A DNA stretch of 20,222 nucleotides from a virus, in the IMG/VR virus record IMGVR_UViG_3300047284_000142, positions 1 through 20,222 of that record; one strand, 5' to 3'. The notes beneath the pieces were generated by a model that had not been told where the DNA came from, made no database searches, and worked only from the letters and a program-made list of their open reading frames with translations. The translations under genes and the position numbers were made by a program. Below, piece by piece: positions 13,874 through 20,222 of the stretch (the stretch's first letter is position 1; every line of letters begins with the position of its first letter).

Positions 13874-14311
13874 CTAGTAGGACGAATACTGCCGCAAGGC
13901 AGTAGCCGCATCAATAATGCTTTGCTGTTTCTGCAAACGCAACTGGTTAATATAATCCTCAAGGTCCGCCTGAGCCGCAGCCTCATCCAACACAGCCTGA
14001 TTAGCCGCATCCTGAAGAGCCTGAGTCTGCTCACCAACCTGCCGCTGAAAATCAGCAGCATAACGCTCCAAACCCTTACGCTGAATCCCACTAGCCACAT
14101 TCGGACCAGCCAAACCACGCGAACCATACTCCGCCATCTTCGGACGAAACCCCTCAGTAAGTTGCCTAGTGAGTTCCTTTAGCGACCGCTGTCCACGCTG
14201 CTGACCAAGAAACGCTGCTTGACGGTTAGCAACAGACTGCGAAAGTCGGCGTTTACGCGCCGACGCCTCAGCCAAACCAAAATCCCCGTAATATGCGTCA
14301 GTCATACTCAT
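13874..14311 (-). CDS. 145-aa helical protein, unknown, virion-associated
   Basis: ATG 14311 (MSMTDAYYGDFGLAEASARK) overlaps the previous stop by an ATGA. After an aromatic N-terminus the protein is Arg/Gln/Ala-rich and almost wholly helical, with a basic first half (RKRRLSQSVANRQ... GQRSLKELTRQL) and an acidic-neutral second half (QALQDAANQAVLDEAAAQAD). The QALQDAANQAVLDEAAAQ stretch is typical of internal core or scaffold-like phage proteins. Position between a tail-fibre-type domain and the large internal proteins suggests an accessory virion component. No family is recognised. Confidence 0.78.
   Translation of the reverse strand: MSMTDAYYGDFGLAEASARKRRLSQSVANRQAAFLGQQRGQRSLKELTRQLTEGFRPKMAEYGSRGLAGPNVASGIQRKGLERYAADFQRQVGEQTQALQDAANQAVLDEAAAQADLEDYINQLRLQKQQSIIDAATALRQYSSY
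14245..14264. repeat. Inverted repeat, 7 bp with 6-nt loop
   Basis: GTCGGCG (14245-14251) and CGCCGAC (14258-14264) around TTTACG, near the 5' end of the 145-aa gene. Confidence 0.65.
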
Positions 14312-14466
14312 CGCTTTTTCCCATTCTTATCAATCATTTGAACCTTAAGGTCATCAATCTCGCGGCTCAACCGTTCCAACTCTTTCGTAAGCGAACCAAA
14401 GATAGCCTGAAGGGCATCTTTGTCGGTTCCGCTCAGCACAGACAGGAAGGGTGTTTGCCAAGCCAT
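14308..14466 (-). CDS. Small 52-aa coiled-coil protein
   Basis: ATG 14466-14464 overlaps the upstream stop (TGATG) and its own TGA overlaps the next ATG (ATGA), so both junctions fit the operon's coupling. The product begins MAWQTPFLSVLSGTDKDALQ. Residues 23-45 form a heptad-like helix (GSLTKELERLSREIDDLKVQ) and the end is basic (NGKKR). It probably oligomerises as a short coiled coil. It is too short for a family match by eye. It may be a small tail or fibre accessory protein. Confidence 0.75.
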   Translation of the reverse strand: MAWQTPFLSVLSGTDKDALQAIFGSLTKELERLSREIDDLKVQMIDKNGKKR

Positions 14467-14696
14467 CAGCCAAAAACCTGTGAACCAATAATAACTTCAC
14501 CATTATCACCGCTAGTGGACAATGCCGAAACTGCGGCAGCAGCCAACTTACTGTAGGTGATAGCACCGTCATCAATGTTTGTTCCAGCGGCAACAGCCTC
14601 AGCGAACACCTTGACGGCGTTAAAGTTTGCGTTTACTTCGGTGGCAACGGCAGGAGTGCCGTTGACAAATGTGTTGGGAATACTAAGTGTAGCCAT
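14466..14696 (-). CDS. Orphan tail-fibre-type N-terminal domain, 76 aa
   Basis: Starts at ATG 14696 in a TAATG overlap. The sequence IPNTFVNGTPAVATEVNANF, then NAVKVFAEAVAAGTNIDDGA and ITYSKLAAAAV, follows the pattern F.nGt...a.evNaNF..v....... GtNI.dGaIt..KLa found at the start of many phage tail fibres and spikes. Here it stops after 76 residues with a short VIIGSQVFG strand; no receptor-binding or shaft region follows. It may be a virion adaptor to which another fibre binds, or a reduced fibre. Family resemblance is from memory of the pattern. Confidence 0.75.
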   Translation of the reverse strand: MATLSIPNTFVNGTPAVATEVNANFNAVKVFAEAVAAGTNIDDGAITYSKLAAAAVSALSTSGDNGEVIIGSQVFG

Positions 14697-16306
14697 TATC
14701 CCTTAACCCTTCGTGATTGATATTTATAACCGATACTGTTGACACCCCATTTTTGGTTGGCTGGACCAATAAACTCAAGTTGGACGCTTCGCGCCAACCC
14801 AAGATTACGACCCTTTTGAACGGTCGAACTGATAGCACCAACCGACCAATCTTCACCCCACAAACCTGAACCCCACAACAAACCAGTAGCAGGAGGTGTT
14901 TGAGTAATCGTGAAAATCTTTCGCTCGTTACCAGAACCCTCAGAATAGTCATGGTAAACTTTGACAGTAATATTCTGCGCCAAAGCGGATTCCTTCACAA
15001 CGAAATCTGGGCGGCGAAACATCTTCTTCTGCAAATAAGTCCCACCATCAAACCAACGAGTCTTATAGTAACTAGTGAACGCTGTCTCCGTGCCAGTAAC
15101 ATTGTCTGACTCTTCGGAGTACAAATCAACTTTCATAACATATGCTTGTGTTGGATGACACATCAACCTATAGTCATTGTTTAGATTGTCTGTCCAGTCA
15201 CAACCACCAACCAAACCAACACCACCAGTCGTCTGGAACTGGGTGTAAACGCCACCGCGGATGGACGGGTCCAACACAAAATTAACAGTCGGATTAGTTA
15301 CAGTTGTTTCAGTCGAATACGGAACAGAAATCCATACACGACGACCAACCCACGACACGCTGATTGCTTCATGCGCAGCAGGGTTAATATAATTCAAATC
15401 GATAGCCGTTCGAAGATTACTAAACATATCTTGCAGGCCAGCACCATTATAGAAAAACAAACCCTGATTATGGCTAAACCAATACACACCATCCTCAGCC
15501 TGAGCAATAGCATGATGATTCAAACAACCAACACGATTAGTGAGTTCAACAACCTGAAAGGTTGCTGAATCATAACCCAAGACAAGATACACCGCACTAG
15601 GCTTAAACACAACCAGTTGACCGTTCACAACAGCCATACCAGTCACACCATTACCACCACCAACAATATCAATATAATCATCTTGGTCCCAGTTCTCAGG
15701 CGCATTCTCTAAAGACCAACGAATACGATTCGGGTAAGCCACACCAGCCTCATGAACATTTGCAGCCCACATCTTGTTGGCGTGAACCATCAAATGTTCA
15801 GCAGTTGGCATCTTACGCTCAGAAGTAGTGGGCGTGGTTTGCCAATCATGCGGATTGGTTCCCGATGCTGTCAACGCTGTGGCATAAGTATCGGTAGTGT
15901 TCCAAGCATAACCACCGTTACCAGAAATACCAGTAGCCAAATATAATGTTTTGCCCCACTGGGCAAAACACGCACCATGCGGACTAGCAACAACAATATC
16001 ATTACCAGCGGAATATTGGAGAGTCGTAAAGTTCCCACCAGTGGAACGATACACCTTAGTACCGTTAGCCAACATCACCGTAGGCGTATCACCACTAAAA
16101 GGAAACAACTTCTGCGGGTCCCAAGTACCAGCCACCGCAGTCGTATTCAAACGATGCTGACCACCACGGCTGAAGACACCACCGCGCGGGTCAATCTCTA
16201 CATTCAACATATCAGGTGACTCAAACGCAGCCAACTGAAACTGGTCGGCACGAAAGTTCAAACCACCAGTAAAATCTGAAACTTCGGTAATAGCAATCTG
16301 GCTCAT
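14696..16306 (-). CDS. 536-aa tail hub/nozzle-like structural protein
   Basis: Starts at ATG 16306 (TAATG overlap). The N-terminal FTGGLNFRADQFQLAAFESP, then DMLNVEIDPRGGVFSRGGQ, is typical of podovirus tail proteins in which an early strand describes nodes ('GG.n...d...l...e..d..Nv...p.g.l..R.G'). The body consists of repeated strand motifs with W/Y/G turns (WGKTLYLATG, NKMWAANVHE, GVYWFSHNQGLFFYNG, GRRVWISVPY), which suggests a beta-propeller-like fold as in P22 gp10 or T7 gp12 type nozzle/hub proteins. It sits directly downstream of the adaptor, as in podoviruses. The exact orthologue is not certain. Confidence 0.8.
   Translation of the reverse strand: MSQIAITEVSDFTGGLNFRADQFQLAAFESPDMLNVEIDPRGGVFSRGGQHRLNTTAVAGTWDPQKLFPFSGDTPTVMLANGTKVYRSTGGNFTTLQYSAGNDIVVASPHGACFAQWGKTLYLATGISGNGGYAWNTTDTYATALTASGTNPHDWQTTPTTSERKMPTAEHLMVHANKMWAANVHEAGVAYPNRIRWSLENAPENWDQDDYIDIVGGGNGVTGMAVVNGQLVVFKPSAVYLVLGYDSATFQVVELTNRVGCLNHHAIAQAEDGVYWFSHNQGLFFYNGAGLQDMFSNLRTAIDLNYINPAAHEAISVSWVGRRVWISVPYSTETTVTNPTVNFVLDPSIRGGVYTQFQTTGGVGLVGGCDWTDNLNNDYRLMCHPTQAYVMKVDLYSEESDNVTGTETAFTSYYKTRWFDGGTYLQKKMFRRPDFVVKESALAQNITVKVYHDYSEGSGNERKIFTITQTPPATGLLWGSGLWGEDWSVGAISSTVQKGRNLGLARSVQLEFIGPANQKWGVNSIGYKYQSRRVKG
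15948..15969. repeat. Inverted repeat, 9 bp with 4-nt loop
   Basis: GTTTTGCCC (15948-15956) and GGGCAAAAC (15961-15969) around CACT, inside the 536-aa tail gene. There is no T-run on either side. Confidence 0.8.
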
Positions 16307-17016
16307 TACTGACCCAGATTCTTACCCATCATCTGCAACCAGCCGTTAAAAGTCGGGCGACCCGAAGTTTGACCAGCATTAAGTCGCAGATGCGCATGAC
16401 TTGTTGGCTTAGCAATAGTTTCCCTAGCCAGTGACACGCCCTCATCAAATGAACGCTTATACTCCTGCGCCATAACAGTATCCTCAAGACGCTGATAGAC
16501 ACGGCTACACGCATAATACGCCAACGGAAAATGCAGATTCGCTGACGCATCCACATAACCCTCGGAGGTAATCCAATCCACAGGTTCACGATAACCGCGA
16601 ACCGTCAAAGTACGAACATTGTTCGGCTTTGGAAACAAATGAATCTTGCCTTCCCACACAGCATAAAACAGCGGGTCACCACTAGTGTCATACGACCCGA
16701 CATAGGTTGTCTCCGCCATATCATAGCCAACCATATCCAACCGCAAACCAACATTCGTATTATCAACAATAGACACAATCTGAGCCATCGGGTCAGCCGT
16801 AAACGCCGAAATCGTGTACGCCCGCTGCTCAGCAACCGTATTAAAAGTAAAAGTCTTCTCCAGCCAAGGCCACCGCTTCTCAAGGTCCAAAATACGGTAA
16901 TAGCCGTCACGCAAATACAGATTCAGCAACGAATCAGGCAAATCCTCAGCATCCAAATCCGTGATATCTCGAACGGTCTGACGCAAAGCGGCAGCCGTCA
17001 TCTGGTTATAAGCCAT
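16306..17016 (-). CDS. Head-tail adaptor/neck protein
   Basis: A 236-aa protein coupled by TAATG on both sides. It begins with a helical MTAAALRQTVRDITD, then LYLRDGYYRILDLEKRWPWLEK and a strand pair ending FNTVAEQRAYTIS. Later blocks FYAVWEGKIHLFPKPN, TLTVRGYREPVDWIT and HFPLAYYACSRVYQRLEDT complete a pattern typical of phage connector/adaptor proteins (helix, WPW, strands, GYR.P.DW, helix). It would join the portal to the tail. The portal is not in the window. The assignment rests on pattern and position; a tail-completion protein is the alternative. Confidence 0.75.
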   Translation of the reverse strand: MAYNQMTAAALRQTVRDITDLDAEDLPDSLLNLYLRDGYYRILDLEKRWPWLEKTFTFNTVAEQRAYTISAFTADPMAQIVSIVDNTNVGLRLDMVGYDMAETTYVGSYDTSGDPLFYAVWEGKIHLFPKPNNVRTLTVRGYREPVDWITSEGYVDASANLHFPLAYYACSRVYQRLEDTVMAQEYKRSFDEGVSLARETIAKPTSHAHLRLNAGQTSGRPTFNGWLQMMGKNLGQ

Positions 17017-17264
17017 TACTCGCCGCCCTCAATCTTATCAGCCAAAACAGCCAAAGCCCGAACCTGCTTCAAATGCCCAGCACAATAACGCTGATTTTTC
17101 ACCTTGTTCGCCCCACAAGTATCATCATTGCCCTCACATTTGTCTCCGCGACCGATATACGGTCCAGATGGGGCAGCAATACGGGAATCGGCAACCGCCG
17201 ACAGGCGGTAGCCGTCCACAGGCTTACCATACAAAGCGTGCGCTGGAATAGAACCCTTCATCAT
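17016..17264 (-). CDS. Small Cys/His (zinc-type) protein, 82 aa
   Basis: The start is ATG 17264, immediately followed by a second ATG at 17261; either could be used. The C-terminal half holds C-x5-C-x10-C-x2-H (KCEGNDDTCGA ... YCAGHLK), which looks like a small zinc-binding site. I recall similar CxGNDDTCGA...CxGHL sequences in other phage structural operons, but not a function. It lies 21 nt after the 170-aa gene with a G-rich ribosome site and is coupled to the adaptor by TAATG. A 10-bp hairpin (17189-17214) is inside it. Confidence 0.78.
   Translation of the reverse strand: MMKGSIPAHALYGKPVDGYRLSAVADSRIAAPSGPYIGRGDKCEGNDDTCGANKVKNQRYCAGHLKQVRALAVLADKIEGGE
17189..17214. repeat. Inverted repeat, 10 bp with one A-A mismatch
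   Basis: CGGC (17189-17192) and ACCGCC (17194-17199) pair with GGCGGT (17204-17209) and GCCG (17211-17214) around GACA. Only A17193/A17210 fails to pair. Confidence 0.75.
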
Positions 17265-17285
17265 AATAGCCCCAATGTTCCCTAG

Positions 17286-17798
17286 TTACTTAGGCAATCT
17301 AGTAAGAGTCTTCAGCAAAGCCTTCTTAGACAGGGATGTAGCCTCTTTAGCGGTCTTTACAAGCGGACTACCAGCATAGGTTAAACCAAGCCACACAGAA
17401 TCCGCCATACTAGCCTTACCTCTAACAAGACGGTCAAGTTCTGGCAAAGACAGCATACTGCCAACACCAGACTTATTGAGTGCGCCAGCGTAATCACCCT
17501 TACGGAACTGGTCACGGGCAGCCTGACCAACAGTTAACTCATCCAAAGTACGGACGGTAGCCCCCACAGGGTCTGACTTCAACAGTTTAATATCCTGTTT
17601 GCCCATTTCCCCCAAACCAGAAAGAACATTCCACAAAGCCGCACTAAACTTATCTAGTTTATCCATTTTGGGTTGTGGAGCCATCCGAGGTTCGGCAGGC
17701 TCCACAATATCTTCGGGAGTATATGGTCCAGTTGGGTTTTGGCGTGGCGTTACTGGAACAGCCTTACCGCTGGACGGCTTCCTAAAACGAGCAGCCAT
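17286..17798 (-). CDS. 170-aa basic/helical protein, unknown
   Basis: Starts at ATG 17798, 2 nt after the previous stop. The first 45 residues are Pro-rich and disordered (SSGKAVPVTPRQNPTGPYTP). From about 45 on it is helical (KLDKFSAALWNVLSGLGEMG, KLLKSDPVGATVRTLDEL), with a small hydrophobic stretch near residues 130-145 (SVWLGLTYAGSPLV). It ends basic (LSKKALLKTLTRLPK). A possible membrane-active helix fits an ejected or internal protein; this is inference. It is less basic than the four genes upstream. No family is recognised. Confidence 0.75.
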   Translation of the reverse strand: MAARFRKPSSGKAVPVTPRQNPTGPYTPEDIVEPAEPRMAPQPKMDKLDKFSAALWNVLSGLGEMGKQDIKLLKSDPVGATVRTLDELTVGQAARDQFRKGDYAGALNKSGVGSMLSLPELDRLVRGKASMADSVWLGLTYAGSPLVKTAKEATSLSKKALLKTLTRLPK

Positions 17799-17800
17799 AA

Positions 17801-18895
17801 CTACTTCCGCTTAGGCTTAGGAACCAACTTGCCTTCCTTGTTGCGAACCCAAATAGTACGCTTAACTGGCGGCAACTTCGGTTCACGACGACGATTCAAC
17901 GACTGGTCACCAAGTTCCTTCAAACGCTTTTCAGACTCCTTAGAAGACATACCACGCTTATTAGACGGGCTGGGGATGCTACGCAAACGCTTCCAGTTCT
18001 CATCCTCACGCTTCCTAAAACGCTTGTACTGCTCTGGAGACATCTTCTTCACGCGTGGGTCAACAACATCCTTAGCATTGGCTTCCTGCGCACGACGCAA
18101 CCGCTTGCTAGACTCCTGCTCACTAACCTTTTTGGTTGTCTTCTTTCTTGGACCAGAAGAACCACGCATCTTAGAAGTGGCTTGACTCAAACGCTTCTTA
18201 TCCTTGCGGTCACGCTCAAGTTTTTCAAGACGCTTGTTTACTTCGCGTTCCTTTGCAAACCTGTCATCGCCAACTTCTTTGACCAATGACTGACCCTTGG
18301 ACTCACGGCGAAGTGCGCGGCGCGCGCCTTCGTCGACCAAAGCCTTTTGTCCACCTTCTTTTTCAATTTCGGTGTACTTGCGCATAACTTTTCTAAGGTT
18401 ACGCTTAGCCGTCATATTGGCGCGGCGGGCACGCCCCATATGGTCCTGGGTAATAGCCTTAATATCAGATGCGTCTAGGGTGTAACCTTCTTTTTCCGCA
18501 TAGGTTTTTGCATTGCGAATAATCTTGTCCAACTGTGGGGAGTCAACACCACGGCGTAATTCCTTATTGGTTGCCTCAATAACCTTATTGAAACGCTCAA
18601 TATCGGTCGCAAAGTTTTCCTTAGCCTTGCCAAGTTTATATTCGCCAGTGCCATAACGCTGCGAAACAGCCGTATCGGTAACCTGCTTAAAATTACGCCT
18701 ATTCCACCCTCTGCGTGCCTCACGCGCCTGCTTGGAAGCCTCGGTCTTTGCCGCACGCGTACTTGCAGCCTCAGCCTTATTAGCAGCCTTACGAGCCTCA
18801 CGCGAAACAGAACCAGTCTTTTTTCCAGTCTTCTTTGCAGCCGACTTACCAGCCTTTAATGCCTGACGGATAATATCATCAAGATTACTAGCCAT
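17801..18895 (-). CDS. 364-aa highly basic helical protein
   Basis: ATG 18895 overlaps the upstream stop (TAATG). It begins MASNLDDIIRQALKAGKSAA, followed by a long Ala/Lys/Arg region (KKTGKKTGS, REARKAANKAEAASTRAAKT). The rest is K/R/E-rich helix (KRLEKLERDRKDKKRLSQA, SKRLRRAQEANAKD) with a basic end VPKPKRK. Its N-terminus resembles that of the next basic gene upstream (LLDAINAALKAAGQKT against LDDIIRQALKAGKSAAKKT), suggesting paralogy. The charge and helices suit DNA-binding or internal-core proteins packaged in the head. A role in packaging or ejection is inference; no enzymatic motif is seen. Confidence 0.78.
   Translation of the reverse strand: MASNLDDIIRQALKAGKSAAKKTGKKTGSVSREARKAANKAEAASTRAAKTEASKQAREARRGWNRRNFKQVTDTAVSQRYGTGEYKLGKAKENFATDIERFNKVIEATNKELRRGVDSPQLDKIIRNAKTYAEKEGYTLDASDIKAITQDHMGRARRANMTAKRNLRKVMRKYTEIEKEGGQKALVDEGARRALRRESKGQSLVKEVGDDRFAKEREVNKRLEKLERDRKDKKRLSQATSKMRGSSGPRKKTTKKVSEQESSKRLRRAQEANAKDVVDPRVKKMSPEQYKRFRKREDENWKRLRSIPSPSNKRGMSSKESEKRLKELGDQSLNRRREPKLPPVKRTIWVRNKEGKLVPKPKRK
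18319..18328. repeat. 10-bp perfect palindrome GGCGCGCGCC
   Basis: A self-complementary CpG-rich site inside the 364-aa gene. It stands out in an otherwise moderate-GC region and may be a restriction or methylation target. Confidence 0.6.
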
Positions 18896-19398
18896 TACTT
18901 AGCACCTTTCTTGCGCGACCGCTTCTGCTTAGGAGCGGCTGGTTCAGCCTTGGCAGCCTGTTCGGCCTTCCACTTTTGATAACTATTCATCTTTGCTTCG
19001 TTCTTTTTACGATGCTCAATACGATTCTGAGCCTGCGTCGCTTCACGACCAGCCTTCTTCTCGGCAGCCGCAGCCTCCGTCCTCGCACGATGAAGCGCAG
19101 CGTTCAACTCACGACGCTGCTCGCGAGACATACCAGCAACCTGAGCAGCCTGTTCCTTAGAGAACTGCGGGTTATGCTTCATAATGTTTTCAATCTGCTT
19201 TTCAGCACGAGTCGGCGCAGAAGCCTTCGGCTTCGCAGCCTTCTTGGCAGCCTTCTTAGCGACGACAGAAGGGCGACCAGCAGCCTTCTTTGCTGTCTTC
19301 GCTACCGACTTGCTTGTGGTTTGGACGGTCTTTTGTCCAGCAGCCTTTAGGGCTGCGTTGATTGCGTCGAGGAGTGGGTTTGGAATCTTAGATGCCAT
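18895..19398 (-). CDS. 167-aa histone-H1-like basic protein
   Basis: ATG 19398 overlaps the previous stop (TAATG). By count it has 29 Lys and 12 Arg in 167 residues (about 25%), with much Ala. A short amphipathic helix (MASKIPNPLLDAINAALKAA) leads into an H1-tail-like stretch (SVAKTAKKAAGRPSVVAKKA, AKKAAKPKASAP), a small helical domain (FSKEQAAQVAGMSREQRREL) and a basic end (KQKRSRKKGAK). AKKAAKPKA-type repeats are known from histone H1 and bacterial H1-like or HU-tail proteins, which bind DNA through charge. DNA condensation inside the capsid is a reasonable inference. Confidence 0.78.
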   Translation of the reverse strand: MASKIPNPLLDAINAALKAAGQKTVQTTSKSVAKTAKKAAGRPSVVAKKAAKKAAKPKASAPTRAEKQIENIMKHNPQFSKEQAAQVAGMSREQRRELNAALHRARTEAAAAEKKAGREATQAQNRIEHRKKNEAKMNSYQKWKAEQAAKAEPAAPKQKRSRKKGAK

Positions 19399-19850
19399 TA
19401 CTTGTTCTTTGACCTTTTCTGGAAAGCCTTTGCCATCTTATCATTTTTCTTGTTAGCCAGACGCATATGCTTTGCTTCTATTCGCGGACTAGACCAATAT
19501 CCACTATTTTCAACAGCATCCGCTTTTGCTATAAGAACATTACGCTTCTTGGCAGAACTTCTAACCTTTTTAGCAGAAGCCTTCTTGTTCCCCATAAAGG
19601 CTTGTAGTTCCTTTTGATAAAGAGATTCTTCCTTCTTGAGGTAAGATGCAACACGCTTATCTGCAACCTTCTTTTCAATATCGCGAGCAGCGTAATATGC
19701 CTTGTTCGCAATTTTGCTGTTTGAACGCGGAAGCGTCTTATCAACTACAGCCCTAGCAGCCTTTTGAATAATAGGGCGGGCAACATCGTCAATAATGCCA
19801 GTCGGGTGACCCTGACGAGCCTGAATAGCGGACTTCTTCTTAGATGCCAT
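19398..19850 (-). CDS. 150-aa highly basic protein
   Basis: ATG 19850 overlaps the previous stop (TAATG). By count, 28 Lys and 11 Arg in 150 residues (26%). Starts MASKKKSAIQARQGHP. A middle helix (AYYAARDIEKKVADKRVASY) is followed by KKASAKKVRSSAKKRN and ends KAFQKRSKNK. No cysteine or enzyme motif is seen. It shares the MASK start with the next basic protein and belongs to the same run. Function is unknown; nucleic-acid binding is inferred from charge. Confidence 0.77.
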   Translation of the reverse strand: MASKKKSAIQARQGHPTGIIDDVARPIIQKAARAVVDKTLPRSNSKIANKAYYAARDIEKKVADKRVASYLKKEESLYQKELQAFMGNKKASAKKVRSSAKKRNVLIAKADAVENSGYWSSPRIEAKHMRLANKKNDKMAKAFQKRSKNK

Positions 19851-20092
19851 TACTTCATCTTCCTTCGTGCTGCTGGTACACGCTTGCTGGTGCTAGCGGT
19901 ACGGGATGGCTTGACATATCCTTCTGGATACTTGCGAAATGCGGGAGCCTTTTGTGCTGGGACAGACGCGCTTGGCTTTGGCTTGCGACGAGTCCTTGGT
20001 GCTGGCTTCGGCACAACCTTACCAGTACGCCCACGATTCGGCGTAGGCGGCTTAGGAAGACCGTTATCCAAAAAAGAATAGTAACTAGGCAT
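19850..20092 (-). CDS. 80-aa Pro/Arg/Lys-rich protein
   Basis: ATG 20092 follows an AAAGGAAAC ribosome site. After an aromatic N-terminus (MPSYYSFLDNGL) it is a low-complexity Pro/Lys/Arg chain (KPPTPNRGRTGKVVPKPAPR, then TRRKPKPSASVP), with 21 basic residues in 80. It is first of the basic run after the capsid gene and lies just past the hairpin at 20115-20142. No family is recognised; it is probably disordered and DNA- or RNA-binding. Confidence 0.75.
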   Translation of the reverse strand: MPSYYSFLDNGLPKPPTPNRGRTGKVVPKPAPRTRRKPKPSASVPAQKAPAFRKYPEGYVKPSRTASTSKRVPAARRKMK

Positions 20093-20114
20093 TAATGTTT
20101 CCTTTATATATGGA

Positions 20115-20142
20115 AATGGTGGGGGTCGAAACCCCCACCATT
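20115..20142 (-). terminator. 12-bp hairpin after the probable capsid gene
   Basis: AATGGTGGGGGT (20115-20126) pairs exactly with ACCCCCACCATT (20131-20142). On the minus transcript the loop is UUCG. It lies in the 73-nt gap between the truncated gene's stop and the next gene's ATG. Only three Ts follow the stem on the minus strand, so it is at best a partial terminator. It may also protect the capsid mRNA or mark a processing site. No other stem this long with a 4-nt loop is in the window. Confidence 0.7.
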
Positions 20143-20165
20143 AACTAGTTGTTCCCTAGACGCTA

Positions 20166-20222
20166 TTAGGCGGTCTTGGCGGTCAACTTGCCCTGCTTTG
20201 CCGCGTTGCGGCAGGTCAGGTT
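20166..20222 (-). CDS. Truncated C-terminus, possibly major capsid protein
   Basis: Only the last 18 codons (NLTCRNAAKQGKLTAKTA) and the TAA stop (20168-20166) are inside the window. The Ala/Lys-rich end and the position before a strong hairpin and the structural operon fit an abundant virion protein such as the major capsid protein, but 18 residues cannot establish this. Confidence 0.6.
   Translation of the reverse strand, partial: NLTCRNAAKQGKLTAKTA

Noticed and set aside
20080-20166. A promoter for the late operon at the TATATA next to the hairpin.
   Set aside because: The element is close to -10 consensus, but no good -35 lies at 16-18 nt, and the A+T stretch also fits a ribosome-site spacer.
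1-20222. tRNA, rRNA, integrase, attachment site or transposase.
   Set aside because: I saw no cloverleaf-like sequence, no tyrosine or serine recombinase motifs and no insertion-sequence ends in a read-through of both strands.

Overview
This window is part of a tailed double-stranded DNA phage genome (or prophage/metagenomic phage contig), probably podovirus-like. Genes are tightly packed, and the window holds two gene arms that face each other. The host cannot be fixed from the sequence. Base composition is balanced, GTG starts occur, and a proteasome/HslV-like gene is present. That would fit an aquatic actinobacterial phage, but this is only a guess.

Left arm (1-7357, + strand): an early/replication arm. 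Three or four small conserved or unknown proteins (1-1005) are followed by the only sizeable intergenic gap (1006-1089), which holds a promoter-like extended -10 and a structured leader. Next come a Cas4-like Fe-S PD-(D/E)XK exonuclease, a small unknown protein, a DnaB-like helicase, an AEP-type primase, a small basic protein, an HslV/proteasome-like Ntn hydrolase, a RusA resolvase, a second PD-(D/E)XK-like nuclease, a sigma-region-4-like HTH protein, a DUF1599/Nmad1-like protein and three small unknown proteins. Most genes overlap by 1-4 nt, which implies one translationally coupled transcript. Together they would open, prime and process replicating phage DNA. The sigma-like protein is a candidate late-gene switch.

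Right arm (20222-7338, - strand): a late/structural arm. In transcription order it has the last codons of a probable major capsid protein, a strong hairpin, five small to medium proteins (four of them extremely basic, MAS-start), a small Cys/His protein, a probable head-tail adaptor, a large tail/nozzle-like protein, an orphan tail-fibre-type N-terminal domain, two small helical proteins, a 443-aa Ala/Pro-rich helical protein and a 1731-aa probable ejected internal virion protein. Nearly every junction is a TAATG or ATGA overlap. The two arms meet tail-to-tail with a 20-nt overlap of coding sequence and no visible terminator.

Three things stand out. First, an HslV-like protease sits among replication genes. 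Second, a run of histone-tail-like basic proteins sits directly after the capsid gene. Third, many perfect inverted repeats (stems of 7-14 bp) lie inside coding sequences on both arms. The + strand also changes from T/G-leaning to A/C-leaning at third codon positions near 4.35 kb, within a single co-directional operon.
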